This document shows, piece after piece, positions 1-8,956 of a DNA stretch of 64,000 nucleotides. Location of the stretch: NCBI RefSeq assembly GCF_900091605.1, contig NZ_FMCQ01000001.1, positions 691,860-755,859 on the forward strand. The letters are read 5' to 3'. Origin of the DNA: Micromonospora tulbaghiae. Its GTDB lineage: Bacteria; Actinomycetota; Actinomycetes; Mycobacteriales; Micromonosporaceae. Position 1 is the first letter of the stretch, and each line of letters opens with the position of its first letter. A model generated the notes under the pieces. That model searched no databases, had not been told where the DNA came from, and saw only the letters and a list, made by a program, of their open reading frames with translations. The translations under genes and the position numbers were made by a program.

Positions 1-366
1 GGTGTGACCGGCGCACAGGGTCCGCAGGGCTCGTCCGGTCCGCAGGGTCCGCAGGGTTTCCAGGGTGAGCAAGGGCCACAGGGTGTGACCGGCGCGCAGG
101 GTCCGAGCGGCCCGCAGGGTCCACAGGGTGCCCAGGGTGTCCTGGCGGGCGTTCATGTCGTCTCTTCTGATGAGCCTGCGACCGGCTTCCAAAGCGTCAG
201 CTGCCCCGCCGGCGAAGTGGCGACGGGCGGCGGCTACATCACCAACGGGACCGTGAACGTGGATGCCCCGCTCGTAGACGGAGATACGCCGGTCGGATGG
301 CAGGCCAACTTCTTGGGGACAGAGCCCGGCCTCGTCTACGTCATCTGCGCGCCCGCCGCACCGTGA
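1..366 (+). CDS. Collagen-like repeat protein, C-terminal part (5' end outside window)
   Basis: The reading frame is open from base 1, so this is the 3' end of a longer gene. The first 45 or so residues are Gly-X-Y triplets rich in GPQG, GAQG and GEQG, as in bacterial collagen-like surface proteins. They are followed by a globular tail of about 75 residues with two cysteines (SCPAG and VICAP) and a VATGGGY motif, which I recall from the C-terminal domains of actinobacterial collagen-like proteins. The tail probably trimerises or caps the triple helix, but that is inference. The protein is likely secreted or surface-attached; its signal region cannot be seen. Two genes downstream lies a glycosyltransferase, which would suit a glycosylated collagen-like protein. 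Confidence 0.85.
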   Translation, partial: GVTGAQGPQGSSGPQGPQGFQGEQGPQGVTGAQGPSGPQGPQGAQGVLAGVHVVSSDEPATGFQSVSCPAGEVATGGGYITNGTVNVDAPLVDGDTPVGWQANFLGTEPGLVYVICAPAAP

Positions 367-417
367 TCGGCGAAGCACACATCCAGAATGATCGGCAGGA
401 AGAGGAAGACAGTGAGA

Positions 418-1002
418 ATGCGACAGGTGTTCGGCACACTTGCCTGCGGCTCCGTACTACTGGCTGGGGTGGGTGCGTGCAGTGACGACAAGACACCCGC
501 AACGAAGGGATCCGGCGGGACCGTCGCTCCAGGGGCCGCACAGGGGGACCCGAAGGTCCTGCTCCAGGAAGGTATCGAGCAGGGTCAGGCCGGCAAGTCC
601 GACGAGGCGAAGGCAACCTTCGAGAAGGTGGTCGCGCTTCAGGGGGACAACAAGTTCGCCTGGTTCAACCTCGGCTACCTCGCCCAGTCCCGTGACGCAA
701 CCGACGAAGCGGTGGCGGCCTACGACAAGGCGCTGCAGATCGACGGCTCCTACCGGCCCGCCCTCTACAACAAGGCGATCCTGTTGGAGGAGGCGGAGCC
801 GGACGAGGCGGTCGCGCTGTACCGCAAGATCGTCGGTGCCGACGAGGGCGCTTCCACGGCGTACCTGCGGCTGGGGTTGATGCTCGTCAAGCAGAACGAC
901 CGGACGGGTGCCCGGAAGGCGTTCGCGTCGGCGATCGATGCAGATCCGAAGCTGGCATCGGCGGTCCCCGAGGACTTCCGCCCGCAGAAGGCAAAGAGGT
1001 GA
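418..1002 (+). CDS. TPR-repeat lipoprotein
   Basis: A 194-residue protein with a lipoprotein signal: a short charged start, a hydrophobic stretch and a lipobox VGAC with Cys21 as the lipidation site. A Ser/Thr/Gly-rich linker follows, then at least three tetratricopeptide units (for example AWFNLGYLAQSRDATDEAVAAYDKAL and its neighbours). TPR proteins are protein-protein scaffolds; this one would sit on the outer face of the membrane. I chose the ATG at 418 because a GGAAG Shine-Dalgarno lies nine bases upstream. An in-frame ATG at 388 would add ten basic residues but has no ribosome site. The next gene starts four bases after the stop, so the two are probably co-transcribed. The partner is unknown. 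Confidence 0.85.
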   Translation: MRQVFGTLACGSVLLAGVGACSDDKTPATKGSGGTVAPGAAQGDPKVLLQEGIEQGQAGKSDEAKATFEKVVALQGDNKFAWFNLGYLAQSRDATDEAVAAYDKALQIDGSYRPALYNKAILLEEAEPDEAVALYRKIVGADEGASTAYLRLGLMLVKQNDRTGARKAFASAIDADPKLASAVPEDFRPQKAKR

Positions 1003-1006
1003 TCGC

Positions 1007-2272
1007 GTGGTGAAGGCGCCACACGTCACGGTTTTCACGGGTAGCAACCGGACCCGCTTCCTGGACGATTGTTTGCAGTCTCTGCTGGCGTAGACGTACG
1101 CGGACTGGGAATGGGTGGTCATTCTCAACCAGGGCACCCGGTGGCGCCCCGAGGCGAACGATCCACGGATCCGCCTCCTGGTGCGGGACGGGCTGTCCGG
1201 TGTCGGTGCGGTGAAGCGACAGGCCTGCGCCGAGGCGTACGGGGACATCCTCGTCGAACTCGACGACGACGACCTGCTCAGCAGCAACTGCCTGGCGGAG
1301 GTCGTGGCCGCCTTCGACGCGAACCCCGGGGTGGGCTTCGTCTACAGCGACACGGCCCAGATCTGCGAGGACGGCGGCCGGGACGACTCGCGGTTCGCCG
1401 CCGCGCACGGGTGGCGCTACCGCGACGAGCGGGTCGACGGGCGTGAGGTGTTGGCCTGCTACTCGCTGGAGCCGACGCCGCACAACGTCAGCTACATCTG
1501 GTACGCCCCGAACCACGTCCGGGCGTTCCGACGGGATCTGTACGAGAAGGTGGGCGGCTACAACGAGGAACTCGACGTGGCCGACGACCTGGACCTGATG
1601 TGCCGGCTGTACCAGGCGGCCGAGTTCCACCAGATCCCCAAGTGCCTTTACCTGCAACGGATGCACACCCGCAACACCCAGCGCGACCCTGAGGTCAACG
1701 CGCGCATCCAGCGGCGGTCCGTGGAGATTTACGACCGCAACATCCAGTTCAACGCGTTGGCCTGGGCGAAACGGCGGGACCTGCTGGCCCTGGACATGGG
1801 AGCGGCACACAACAAGCCGGAGGGGTTCCTCGGGCTGGATCGCCGCGCCGGAGACGGCGTGGACATCGTCTGTGACGTCACGAAGGGGATCGACCTGCCG
1901 GACAACAGCGTCGGGGTGATCCGGGCGGTCGACTTCCTCGAGCACGTCCCGGACAAGATCGGGATCTTCAACGAGTTGTACCGGGTCCTCGCCCCGAACG
2001 GGTTGCTGCTGTCCCTGACGCCCAGTTCGGACGGACGGGGCGCGTACCAGGACCCGACGCACGTCGCGTTCTACAACGAGAACTCGTTCTGGTATTTCAC
2101 CAACGACCAGTACGCACGCTTCGTGCCGGAGATCCGCTGCCGATTCCAGGTGTCTCGCCTGGGCACGTACTTCCCGAGCGATTTCCACCAGGCGAACAAC
2201 ATCCCGTACGTCGTCGCAAACCTGATCGCGGTGAAGGACCAGACCCGAAACGGAGGTCTGTTGACGATCTGA
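1007..2272 (+). pseudogene. GT2 glycosyltransferase-methyltransferase fusion, interrupted by in-frame TAG at 1091
   Basis: Translating from GTG 1007 gives a normal family 2 glycosyltransferase beginning (VTVFTGSNRTRFLDDCLQSLLA), a TAG stop at 1091-1093, then TYADWEWVVILNQG in the same frame, followed by an intact remainder. The usual residue at the stop position is Gln, so a CAG-to-TAG change is the simplest explanation. After the stop, the GT-A core follows with a DDDD metal-binding stretch (LVELDDDDLL). From about residue 260 there is a class I SAM methyltransferase (DMGAAHNKPEGF, VDFLEHVPD, LYRVLAPNG). As one protein it would be about 421 residues. The possible restart GTG at 1115 lies inside the Rossmann core and would not give a working transferase. 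The methyltransferase half could still be made. Alternatives are a sequencing error or suppression of the amber codon. Confidence 0.8.
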
Positions 2273-2302
2273 GCGGACCAGCCGAACGGGCGCGACAAGA
2301 TC

Positions 2303-3982
2303 TCAGTCGACGGTCGGCAACTTCGGGCCGAGGACGTCGTCGGCGTCGACAATCGTGTACGCGTACCCCTGCTCGGCCAGGAACCGCTGCCGGTGCGCCG
2401 CGTACTCGGTGTCGATGGTGTCCCGGGAGACCACCGTGTAGAAGTGCGCCTGCCGGCCGTCCGCCTTCGGGCGCAGCACCCGGCCCAGCCGCTGCGCCTC
2501 CTCCTGACGCGAGCCGAACGTGCCGGACACCTGGATAGCCACCGCCGCCTCCGGCAGGTCGATGGAGAAGTTCCCGACCTTGGAGATCACCAGGGTCCGC
2601 ACCTCGCCGGAGCGGAACGCGTCGAACAGCCGCTCGCGCTCCTTGTTCGTGGTGGAGCCCTGCACGATCGGCGCGTCCAGGTATTCGCCGAGCTGGTGCA
2701 ACTGGTCGAGGAACCCGCCGATGACGAGGACCTGCTCGGACGGGTGCCGGTCCACCAGCGCCCGCACCACAGGCAGCTTGGTGCGGGCGGTCGCCGCCAT
2801 CCGGTAGCGCTCCTCGGCCTCCGCCGTCGCGTACGCCAGCCGCTCGGCGTCGGTGAGCGTCACCCGTACCTCGGTGCACTCCGCCGGGGCGATCCAGCCC
2901 TGCTGCTCGATGTCCTTCCACGGCGCGTCGTACCGCTTCGGGCCGATCAGGCTGAACACGTCGCCCTCCCGGCCGTCCTCGCGTACCAGCGTCGCGGTGA
3001 GGCCGAGCCGGCGGCGGGCCTGGAGGTCCGCCGTGAAGCGGAAGATCGGCGCGGGCAGCAGGTGCACCTCGTCGTAGACGACCAGGCCCCAGTCGCGGGC
3101 GCCGAACAGGTCCAGGTGGGTGAACGCGCCGCCGCGCCGCGCGGTGAGCACCTGGTACGTGGCGATGGTGACCGGGCGGATCTCCTTGCGCTCACCCGAG
3201 TACTCGCCGATCTCCTCCTCGGTCAGCGACGTGCGGGCGATCAGCTCCCGCTTCCACTGCCGTCCGGCCACCGTGTTGGTGACCAGGATCAGCGTGGTCG
3301 CCTTCGCCTCGGCCATCGCCGCCGCCCCGACGAGCGTCTTGCCGGCGCCGCAGGGCAGCACCACCACGCCGGACCCGCCGGCCCAGAACGCCTCGACGGC
3401 TTCCCGCTGGTACGACCGCAGCGTCCACGGCTTTCCGCCGTCCTTGCCGGACTCGGCCAGCTCGATCGGGTGCGCCTCGCCGTCCACGTACCCGGCCAGG
3501 TCCTCGGCCGGCCAGCCCAGCTTGAGCAGCGCCTGCTTGAGCCGCCCCCGCTCGGACGGGTGCACCGCGATGGTGTCGTCGTCCAGCTTCGCGCCGAGCA
3601 TGCCGGCGAGCTTCTTGCTCTTCGCCACCTCGATCAGCACCACCCGGTCCAGCGCGCGCAGCACCAGGCCGTGCACCGGGTCGTTGGCGAGCTGGAGCCG
3701 GCCGTACCGGTCCATCGTCTCGGCCACGTCGACGAGCAGCCCGTGCGGCACCGGGTAGCGCGAGTACTTGATCAGCGAGTCGACCACGCCCTCGGCGTCG
3801 TGGCCGGCGGCCCGGGCGTTCCACAGGCCCAGCGGCGTGAGCCGGTAGGTGTGCACGTGCTCGGGGGAGCGTTCCAGCTCGGCGAACGGCGCGATCGCCA
3901 TCCGGCATGCCTGCGCGTCGGGGTGATCCACCTCCAGCAGCAGCGTCTTGTCCGACTGCACGATCAGTGGTCCACCGCTCAC
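2303..3982 (-). CDS. DNA repair helicase XPB (SF2, 3'-5')
   Basis: A 559-residue superfamily 2 helicase closely resembling the mycobacterial XPB (recalled similarity along the whole length). It has an N-terminal domain of about 170 residues, Walker A LPCGAGKT at 209-216, the DEVH box at 304-307, the XPB-type RED motif at 334-336, and a C-terminal helicase domain ending in QEEAQRLGRVLRPK and YAAHRQRFLAEQGY. Bacterial XPB unwinds DNA with 3'-5' polarity in vitro; its repair role in cells is less clear. I chose GTG 3982 (VSGGPLIVQSDK) because AGAGGA lies seven bases upstream and this start matches relatives; ATG 4000 is an alternative. A second XPB-domain protein lies at 5418-7880. Confidence 0.93.
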   Translation of the reverse strand: MSGGPLIVQSDKTLLLEVDHPDAQACRMAIAPFAELERSPEHVHTYRLTPLGLWNARAAGHDAEGVVDSLIKYSRYPVPHGLLVDVAETMDRYGRLQLANDPVHGLVLRALDRVVLIEVAKSKKLAGMLGAKLDDDTIAVHPSERGRLKQALLKLGWPAEDLAGYVDGEAHPIELAESGKDGGKPWTLRSYQREAVEAFWAGGSGVVVLPCGAGKTLVGAAAMAEAKATTLILVTNTVAGRQWKRELIARTSLTEEEIGEYSGERKEIRPVTIATYQVLTARRGGAFTHLDLFGARDWGLVVYDEVHLLPAPIFRFTADLQARRRLGLTATLVREDGREGDVFSLIGPKRYDAPWKDIEQQGWIAPAECTEVRVTLTDAERLAYATAEAEERYRMAATARTKLPVVRALVDRHPSEQVLVIGGFLDQLHQLGEYLDAPIVQGSTTNKERERLFDAFRSGEVRTLVISKVGNFSIDLPEAAVAIQVSGTFGSRQEEAQRLGRVLRPKADGRQAHFYTVVSRDTIDTEYAAHRQRFLAEQGYAYTIVDADDVLGPKLPTVD

Positions 3983-4168
3983 GCCAGCGTCCTCTCGCAT
4001 CGCCCGGAACCCCGCCGCCCGGTACCCCGTCGCCACCCCGGCTGACCTGCCGCAGGCCGACCATCCAGTGTTGCACGCCGGAGGGTGCCGCAAAAAGTCT
4101 CGCTGGACAGGCAACGTCATACTCGTCCCACACGTCTAGCAAGCGGGACAACTGTCCAGGGAGGGCCC

Positions 4169-5044
4169 ATGCAGCGTGTCCGGATTCTCGCCCGGGCCAC
4201 CGCCCTGGCAGTGGTCGTGCTGGTCGGTGTCGGCGCCTGCGCGCTCGATCCGCAGGCGGAAGGCGCCGGGGGGAGCACCCCCGGCCCGGTCGGGCTGACG
4301 GAGGGAGCATCGGGGGCGAGCGCGTCGCCAACGCCGGAACAGCCGGTCACGTCCCCGTCGGCGCAGCCGAGCCGGACGGCCTCGCCGAAACCCTCCCGGT
4401 CGCCCGAAGCGACGAAGACGACGAAGCCCAAGCCGAAGCCCAGCGCGTCCGCCGGGTGCCCGCAGGGGGAGCACCAGCGGGCCGTGGAGACCTACCTGAC
4501 CCGGCTGGGCGGCTTCGGGACGCTGACAGTGGACGGCGAGCAGTCCGCCGCCGACTGCGCCGCGATCAAGAAGTTCCAGATCCGGTACGGGATCAGCCCG
4601 TCCTCCGGCCGTGCCGGCCCCACCACCTACGACGTGGCGAAGCGGCTCGCCGCCACCGACACCGCGCGATGCAAGACCGGTTCCCGGCTCACCTTCTGCG
4701 TCGACCTGACCCGGCAGACGGTCTGGGCGATGCGCGGCGGCACCGTGGTGATGGGCCCGACAGTCACCCGTACGGGCATGTCCGGCTACGCCACCCCGGC
4801 CGGCACGTACTCGGTGGGCCGGAAGAACCCGCGCGAGTGGTCCAACCCGTACGAGGTGTGGCTGCCGTACTGGCAGCAGTTCAACGGCGGGATCGGCTTC
4901 CACGAGACCACCACCTACCTGCACAACGGCGCGATCGGCTCGCACGGCTGCGTCAACCTGCTGCACCGCGACGCGGTGCGCCTGTGGGAGCTGGGCTCGG
5001 TCGGCACCCGCGTGGTCGTGATCGGCCGCCGCCCCGGCACCTGA
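4169..5044 (+). CDS. L,D-transpeptidase lipoprotein with peptidoglycan-binding domain
   Basis: A 291-residue envelope enzyme. The N terminus is a lipoprotein signal (VVVLVGVGAC), followed by a long Ser/Pro/Lys/Thr linker. A peptidoglycan-binding-1-like domain (TLTVDGEQSAADCAAIKKFQ) comes next, then a YkuD catalytic domain carrying SHGCVNL with the nucleophile Cys261. Such enzymes make 3-3 cross-links in peptidoglycan or attach proteins to it, outside the membrane. ATG 4169 is preceded by a GGGAGGG purine run. The gene is divergent from the XPB helicase, with a 186-bp shared upstream region. Confidence 0.9.
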   Translation: MQRVRILARATALAVVVLVGVGACALDPQAEGAGGSTPGPVGLTEGASGASASPTPEQPVTSPSAQPSRTASPKPSRSPEATKTTKPKPKPSASAGCPQGEHQRAVETYLTRLGGFGTLTVDGEQSAADCAAIKKFQIRYGISPSSGRAGPTTYDVAKRLAATDTARCKTGSRLTFCVDLTRQTVWAMRGGTVVMGPTVTRTGMSGYATPAGTYSVGRKNPREWSNPYEVWLPYWQQFNGGIGFHETTTYLHNGAIGSHGCVNLLHRDAVRLWELGSVGTRVVVIGRRPGT

Positions 5045-5179
5045 ACCGGCCGGCACGGCAGCCGAGCCCGCCCCTACCCGTGACCGGACCGCCCGGATCA
5101 GGGTTTTAACCCCTGTCCGCGCGCTCCGGTTGGTGCAACCCTGGAAGCCGGGTCCATGCCGGGACGGGGAGGGACTGTC

Positions 5180-5416
5180 ATGACCGTTGACCAGGACGTG
5201 CTTCCCGAGGACGAGCGGACGCGGCAGCAGGAGGTGCCCACGGCGGTCCTGCTCGCCTATGCGGCCGCCGCAGCGGGGGTGTTCGGCTGGTTCCTGTTCG
5301 GGCTGCTGGTGCAGCAGCAGGGCTTCGTCGACTCGGTGGGCGAGTCGGCCGGTGCCGCGTTCGCGTTGCTGCTGGCCGTGTCGGTGATCGGCACGCTGCG
5401 GCGCAACGGGGAGTAG
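5180..5416 (+). CDS. Small two-helix membrane protein
   Basis: A 78-residue protein with an acidic N terminus (MTVDQDVLPEDERTRQQ) and two hydrophobic segments, roughly residues 22-44 and 54-71, separated by a short QQQG loop. ATG 5180 is preceded by a GGGGAGGGA ribosome site. It is convergent with the helicase-associated gene, with only one base between the stop codons. I do not recognise the family. Confidence 0.7.
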   Translation: MTVDQDVLPEDERTRQQEVPTAVLLAYAAAAAGVFGWFLFGLLVQQQGFVDSVGESAGAAFALLLAVSVIGTLRRNGE

Positions 5417-5417
5417 C

Positions 5418-7880
5418 TCACTCCTCCAGCACGGCGGCCGTGATCCGGTGCAGCGCGAACGTGTGCAGCATCTCCGTCCGGTCGTCCTCGGCGCGCAGGT
5501 AGCCGGCGCCGATGGACACCGGGCGGACCAGCCGGGACGCGGTCGCCCCGTGCGCGTCGACGTAGCCCACCCAGACCAGCGCCTTGTCCCGTACCGCCTG
5601 CTGGAGCACCGCCAGCGCGTCGCCGTGCCCGGACACGGGCGTGGGCCCACCCGCCGCCGGGGCGCCGCGGACCACCGCCGGGGCCCGCCGTGCCGCCCGG
5701 GCCGCCGCCTCGCCCCGGCGGATCTGCTCCACCACGCCGAGCAGGCGGGGCATCGGCAGCTTCGGCGTGGCGAGCGGATCCACGGCACGGCCGATCGCGG
5801 TACGGGTCGGCGCCCGCCGGGTCTTCGTCCGCGCCAGCACCATCGCTCCGCTGGCGTCCTCGGGCACCGGGGCGTACCCGGCGTCGCGCAACGCGGTCAG
5901 CATCCGGTTGACCTGATACGGCGTGACGAGCACCGTGGGCGCGAGCCGGCGGAACGCCAGCGGCTCCAGTCGCCGGTCCGCCTGCACCTCGCTGAGCAGC
6001 ACCTCGTCGTCGCTGCGCACGTACGCGCCGGCCGCACCGACGCGCAGCCCGCCGTGCTTGCGGGCCACGTCGTCGACCAGATAGGTCAGGCCCTGCGGCA
6101 CCGGGGTACGCGACCGGCGGCGGAACAGCGCGTGCAGGTCGTCCGCGGTGTACCCGGCGTCGAGCGCCCGCCGGATGCTCGCCGTGGTGACCCGGTGCAC
6201 GCTGGCTCCGCCCGCCGACTCGTGTTCGGCCACCACGTCCAGCTCGCCGGCGAGCGCCGGGTCGGGCGGTCCGGGCACCACCACTGTCAGGTCGGCCTGC
6301 ACCAGCACGTGGTCGACCGGCGCGGGCAGCAGCCCGTCCAGCGCCCGTACGGTCGTCGACGCGTCGCCCGACTCGGCGTCGGAGCGCAGCCCGAGCGGGT
6401 CGTCACCGCGCTCGTCGGCCTCGGTCAGCTCGGCGAGCAGCAGCCGCCCGTACGAGGTGAGCGCGCCGAGCCCGGTCACGCCCAGCGTGGCGGCCTCGGC
6501 CAGCACCTCCCGGTGCGCCGTCTCCCGCCCTCGGGCCCGCCGGGGCGCGCGCCAGTCCAGCAGCTCCAGCACCTCGTCGGTGGTCGGTGCGGTACCGGGT
6601 GGCAGGTCGGCCAGCACGGCCAGCACCGCGCGCCGGGCGGCCGGCGCGCCGGCCCGTTCCGCCTCGGCGGAGAGCACCGAGATGGGCCGGTCCCGGTCGT
6701 CGCGCTGCCCGATCAGGCCGGCCTGGCGGGGCATCGACATCCAGGCGCGGGCGAGCTGCTCCCAGCGCTGGGCCAGCGACACCGCGCGCCACACCTCGTA
6801 CCCGCCGGTGGGCAGGATCTGCTGGTCGCCGCCGTACCGGGTGGTGGCCGCGCCGGTCAGCTCCATCTCCCCGGTCAGCCCGGCCGCGTACGCCACCTCG
6901 AACAGCAGCGCGGTGGCCGGCTCGTCCAGCCCGAGGCCACGGGCGAGCCGCCGCAGGTCGCGTACGCCGACGCCACCGGAACGCAGCACCGGCGCCGGCT
7001 CCGCGGTCAGCGCCTCCAGCATCGCCTCGGTGTGCCGGACCACCTCCATGGTCTGCCCGGCCCCGGCCGAGTCGACGGACTTGACCTCGCGGGGCGGGCC
7101 GGAGACCACCGGCGGGCTGGTGCGCAGCGGGCCGAGCGGGCCGGAGTCGCGGCGCAGCACCAGCCCCACCTCACGGGGCAGCTCGACGGTGCCGTTGCGG
7201 CCGCCCGACATTCGCACCAGCAGCCGGTGCTCGACGAGCCAGCGGATCGGGGAGCCGGTCGGCGCTCCGCCGTTGACCAGGTCGGGCGGGAGCACGTCCT
7301 CGGCGCCGGTGGCGGGGGCCTCCAGCGCACCGGGGGCCACGGTCCCGACCGGCGGCCCGGCGGCGAGCCGGTCCAGGACCGCCCGGGCCGAGGGCGGCGC
7401 GGACAGCAGCGTCCGCCGCAGCTTCGCCGGGTCCGCGCAGAGCGCCGCCGCGCGCGGGTCCAGCTCCGCCGCCGGTCGGCCCAGCCCCGCCGGGTACGGG
7501 GACACCTCGTCGATGCCGCCGGCCACGCACAGGTCGTGCTCGGGGCCGTACAGCAGGAACCGGGCCCGGAGCCGGTCGACGGCGGCGCGGACCGCCGTCG
7601 GTGCGGGCGGCTGCGGCCCGGCGGTGGCCATGGCCAGGATCTGGTCGGTGGAGGTGGCGCCCTCGGGGCCCCGGGTGAGCCGGGCGGCGTCGAGGATCTG
7701 GAGGGTGAACTGGTCCAGCCCGTCGAGCGCCCGGGCCACGGAGACCCGGGACTGGGCGCGCAGGGCGAGGGCGGACACGTCGGCCGGCACCGGCACGACG
7801 AGGTCCGGCCGCAGCTGGAGCAGGGCGGCAAGCGACTCGTCGGGGAGGGCCCGCAGGTGGTCGGCGAGTGAGGTGGTCAT
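5418..7880 (-). CDS. XPB-related helicase-associated domain protein (Helicase_C_3 type)
   Basis: An 820-residue protein, start ATG 7880. It lacks Walker A and DEAH motifs, so it is not itself a helicase motor. Recalled similarity places it with actinobacterial proteins that carry the helicase XPB/Ssl2 N-terminal-like domain (Helicase_C_3), here around residues 520-680 (ADLTVVVPGPPDPALAGEL onward). The last 70 residues (ALVWVGYVDAHG, RLVRPVSIGAGYLRA) look like a WYL-type ligand or nucleic-acid binding fold. The N-terminal half is helical with winged-helix-like stretches. It lies near the XPB gene, and a joint role in DNA repair is inferred from that only. Confidence 0.75.
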   Translation of the reverse strand: MTTSLADHLRALPDESLAALLQLRPDLVVPVPADVSALALRAQSRVSVARALDGLDQFTLQILDAARLTRGPEGATSTDQILAMATAGPQPPAPTAVRAAVDRLRARFLLYGPEHDLCVAGGIDEVSPYPAGLGRPAAELDPRAAALCADPAKLRRTLLSAPPSARAVLDRLAAGPPVGTVAPGALEAPATGAEDVLPPDLVNGGAPTGSPIRWLVEHRLLVRMSGGRNGTVELPREVGLVLRRDSGPLGPLRTSPPVVSGPPREVKSVDSAGAGQTMEVVRHTEAMLEALTAEPAPVLRSGGVGVRDLRRLARGLGLDEPATALLFEVAYAAGLTGEMELTGAATTRYGGDQQILPTGGYEVWRAVSLAQRWEQLARAWMSMPRQAGLIGQRDDRDRPISVLSAEAERAGAPAARRAVLAVLADLPPGTAPTTDEVLELLDWRAPRRARGRETAHREVLAEAATLGVTGLGALTSYGRLLLAELTEADERGDDPLGLRSDAESGDASTTVRALDGLLPAPVDHVLVQADLTVVVPGPPDPALAGELDVVAEHESAGGASVHRVTTASIRRALDAGYTADDLHALFRRRSRTPVPQGLTYLVDDVARKHGGLRVGAAGAYVRSDDEVLLSEVQADRRLEPLAFRRLAPTVLVTPYQVNRMLTALRDAGYAPVPEDASGAMVLARTKTRRAPTRTAIGRAVDPLATPKLPMPRLLGVVEQIRRGEAAARAARRAPAVVRGAPAAGGPTPVSGHGDALAVLQQAVRDKALVWVGYVDAHGATASRLVRPVSIGAGYLRAEDDRTEMLHTFALHRITAAVLEE

Positions 7881-7917
7881 CGTCGTACCACGCTAGCCCG
7901 CTGGGTAGGTTCTCGGC

Positions 7918-8541
7918 ATGCCTCCGCTGATGGTCGGCTTCGACCTCGACATGACCCTGGTCGACTCCCGCCCCGGGATCGCCGCCGCGTTCCGGGCGCT
8001 GACCGCGCGCACGGGCGTGCACGTGGACGGGGAACTGGCCGTCTCGCGGCTGGGCCCGCCGCTGCGTACCGAGCTGGCGCACTGGTTCCCGCCGGAGCGG
8101 GTGGAGGAGGCGGTGACGCTCTACCGGGAGCTGTATCCGGCGTACGCGATCACCCCGACCGTGCCGATGCCGGGTGCGGAGGCCGCGCTGCGCGGGGTGC
8201 AGGCGCGCGGCGGCCGGACGATGGTGGTGACGGCGAAGATGGGCCGGCTGGCGAAGCTGCACCTGGACCACCTCGGGCTGCCCGTGGACGAGCTGGCCGG
8301 GGACGTGTTCGCCGAGCAGAAGGCGGTCGCGTTGCGGGAGCACGGCGCGACGCTGTACGTGGGCGACCACGTGGCCGACATGGCCGCCGCGCGGGCCGCG
8401 GGAATCCCGGGCGTGGCAGTGGCGACCGGCCCCTGCTCGGCCGCCGAACTGACCGAGGCCGGGGCGTACCTGGTGCTTGATGATCTCGTCGAATTCCCGA
8501 GGGCGCTGGACCGGATCATCGGGCTAGCCTTGGAGGGGTAG
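7918..8541 (+). CDS. HAD-superfamily hydrolase (phosphoglycolate-phosphatase-like)
   Basis: A 207-residue HAD protein with motif I FDLDMTLVDS near the N terminus, motif II around VVTAKMG, and motif III/IV VGDHVADMAAARAAG. The DxDxTLVDS motif and the small cap after it are those of phosphoglycolate phosphatase-like enzymes, but the substrate cannot be told from sequence. It starts 37 bases from the divergent helicase-associated gene and lies 28 bases upstream of the cold-shock gene on the same strand. Confidence 0.85.
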   Translation: MPPLMVGFDLDMTLVDSRPGIAAAFRALTARTGVHVDGELAVSRLGPPLRTELAHWFPPERVEEAVTLYRELYPAYAITPTVPMPGAEAALRGVQARGGRTMVVTAKMGRLAKLHLDHLGLPVDELAGDVFAEQKAVALREHGATLYVGDHVADMAAARAAGIPGVAVATGPCSAAELTEAGAYLVLDDLVEFPRALDRIIGLALEG

Positions 8542-8569
8542 ACGGTTCGAGTGGAGCGGGGTTCAACAG

Positions 8570-8956
8570 GTGCCGACGGGTCGAGTGAAGTGGTACGACG
8601 CCGCCAAGGGGTACGGGTTCGTCACCAGTGACGAGGGTGGCGACGTGTTCCTGCCGAAGGGCGCGCTACCGGCGGGTGTCGCCGACCTGAAGGGTGGCCA
8701 GCGGGTCGATTTCAGCGTGGTGGACAGCCGGCGGGGCGCCCAGGCGATGGGGGTCAAGCTGCTGGAGGCCCCGCCGTCGGTGGCGGAGCTGCGCCGCCGG
8801 CCGGCGGAGGAACTTCACGGCCTGGTGGAAGACATGATCAAGGTGCTGGAGGCGAAGGTGCAGCCGGACCTGCGCCGGGGTCGCTTCCCGGACCGCAAGG
8901 CCGCCCAGAAGATCGCTCAGCTGGTCCACGCGGTGGCGCGCGAGCTGGAGGTCTGA
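8570..8956 (+). CDS. Cold-shock-domain protein with C-terminal helical extension
   Basis: A 128-residue protein starting at GTG 8570. Residues 1-65 form a cold-shock domain with RNP1-like KGYGFV and RNP2-like DVFLP motifs, which binds single-stranded RNA or DNA. Unlike the usual 67-residue CspA, it carries about 60 further residues that look wholly helical and charged (AELRRRPAEELHGLVEDMIKVLEAKV). This long form is known in actinobacteria. The last 40 bases overlap the 3' end of the convergent mqnD gene. Confidence 0.88.
   Translation: MPTGRVKWYDAAKGYGFVTSDEGGDVFLPKGALPAGVADLKGGQRVDFSVVDSRRGAQAMGVKLLEAPPSVAELRRRPAEELHGLVEDMIKVLEAKVQPDLRRGRFPDRKAAQKIAQLVHAVARELEV

Noticed and set aside
1..135. 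Nine-base periodic repeats resembling a tandem or CRISPR array
   Set aside because: The period is that of Gly-Pro-Gln codons; it is the coding sequence of the collagen-like protein.
1115..2272. GTG 1115 as the true start of the glycosyltransferase
   Set aside because: It would begin inside the nucleotide-binding core, and in-frame homologous sequence continues upstream through the TAG to GTG 1007.
2393..4045. 550-residue open frame opposite the XPB helicase gene
   Set aside because: Composition is the Arg/His/Gly-rich type expected antisense to a high-GC gene; the minus-strand frame matches a known family throughout.
5448..7871. 807-residue open frame opposite the helicase-associated gene
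   Set aside because: Same GC-bias shadow; no domain, repeated low-complexity Arg/Gln/His.
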